Source of the DNA: Secundilactobacillus yichangensis
GTDB lineage: Bacteria; Bacillota; Bacilli; Lactobacillales; Lactobacillaceae
Direction of reading: 5' to 3'
Assembly (NCBI RefSeq): GCF_016861565.1
Contig: NZ_BOLK01000004.1
Span: 1 to 64,000, forward strand
Length of the DNA: 64,000 nt
Part shown: positions 63,627 to 64,000 of the stretch, one piece after another
Position numbering within the stretch: the stretch's first letter is position 1
Layout: every line of letters starts with the position of its first letter
Notes under the pieces: generated by a model
Database searches by the model: none
The model's input: only the letters and a program-made list of their open reading frames with translations
What the model was told of the DNA's origin: nothing
Program-made: the position numbers and the translations under genes

Positions 63627-64000
63627 ATGCAAACAAACCAATTATTTGGGCGGCAAGTTTTAGCGGATAAGCTGTCAGTGGAGACTGCTTGGCAGCCTAA
63701 GCTGATCCGCCGACCAACCATGATTATAACCGGACAGTGGGCCATTTGTCAGCGTTGCGGCCAGCGAATAGCTAAGCAAACGGTTCAGCTACCGCAGGAG
63801 GCTTACTACTGTCCGCACTGTTTTCAATTAGGACGGGTAACTTCCAATCAGTGGTTATGGTCATTGCCAGAACCCAACCTGTTTTCAAAGCGTACTGAAT
63901 CACCGCTAAGCTGGACGGGGCAATTAACACCTGCCCAAAACGCTTGCAGTCAGCAGATCAATCATATTTTCGGTGCTGGTAAAACCCACCTGCTTTGGGC
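63627..64000 (+). CDS. comFA: DNA uptake helicase ComFA (start only)
   Basis: The first 124 residues of the protein are present and the window cuts the rest. The N-terminal zinc finger has two CxxC pairs (CQRCG and CPHC), and SPLSWTGQLTPAQ is the ComFA Q-motif region. The helicase core follows outside. A GAGKT string near residue 117 lies before the expected Walker A position and is probably fortuitous. ATG behind AAGGGGTG. It is a late competence gene, expected to depend on the SigH factor of this window. Confidence 0.88.
   Translation, partial: MQTNQLFGRQVLADKLSVETAWQPKLIRRPTMIITGQWAICQRCGQRIAKQTVQLPQEAYYCPHCFQLGRVTSNQWLWSLPEPNLFSKRTESPLSWTGQLTPAQNACSQQINHIFGAGKTHLLW

Noticed and set aside
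63972-63992. GAGKTHLLW in the ComFA fragment as the helicase Walker A motif
   Set aside because: Alignment by spacing from the LTPAQ motif puts this string about 12 residues too early; HLLWA corresponds to the strand that precedes the true Walker A, which should come just after the window ends. I treat the resemblance as chance.

Overview
The window reads as chromosomal core sequence from a member of the Lactobacillaceae (Firmicutes). The evidence is the low-to-middling G+C by eye, many TTG/GTG starts behind strong AGGAGG sites, a CIRCE element at groESL, CcpA-type cre sites, a lactobacillus-style cysteine aminopeptidase PepC, class Ib nrdHEF, teichoic-acid genes (TagA, TagO, LCP), and a Bacillus/Lactobacillus order for radA-yacL-gltX-cysS-mrnC-rlmB-yacP-sigH-rpmG-secE-nusG-rplK-rplA-rplJ-rplL and dnaX-ybaB-recR-yaaL-tmk-darA-holB-yabA-rsmI. 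I cannot name the genus. I see no prophage, intact insertion sequence, CRISPR array or defence island.

Layout. 1-4052: the end of an rRNA operon (5S, tRNA-Asn, tRNA-Thr), an orphan PTS EIIB, a peptide symporter, a phosphoesterase, and a perfectly duplicated tRNA-Tyr/tRNA-Gln pair. 4177-10204: proC, nagA-nagR with its own operator, tagA, and the NAD salvage pair pncB-nadE. 10205-13453: a yybP-ykoY (manganese) riboswitch driving a P-type ATPase and a small unknown protein. 13573-24352: tex-sprT, thrB, tRNA-Leu(AAG), a HAD phosphatase, a mannose-family EIIA/EIIB pair whose EIIB lacks the phosphorylatable histidine, an LCP ligase, an AEC carrier, gpmA, pepC and dut. 24460-36387: the long information-processing block from radA to rplL, with RNA operators for ribosomal proteins L1 (two copies) and L10. 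36653-40300: nrdHEF behind paired NrdR boxes. 40363-51329: tadA, SRP RNA, dnaX to rsmI, an acyl-ACP thioesterase and the tsaB-rimI-GNAT-tsaD cluster. 51385-58612: an ABC-F protein, rex, groESL and the potassium transporter KimA. 58738-64000: a palindromic intergenic element, lrgAB with promoter, cre and Rex-like sites, tagO, a membrane acyltransferase, yigZ and the start of comFA.

How it fits together. Several circuits can be read directly. NagR probably controls its own operon and perhaps the orphan EIIB. Rex probably represses itself and may touch lrgAB, which also has a cre site. L1 and L10 feed back on their own mRNAs. NrdR sits over nrdHEF. KimA and the c-di-AMP receptor DarA belong to the same second-messenger network. 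The least explained items are the EIIA/His-less-EIIB pair, the unknown protein in the manganese operon, a palindrome in the sigH promoter that resembles the NagR site, and the palindromic element at 58738-58850.
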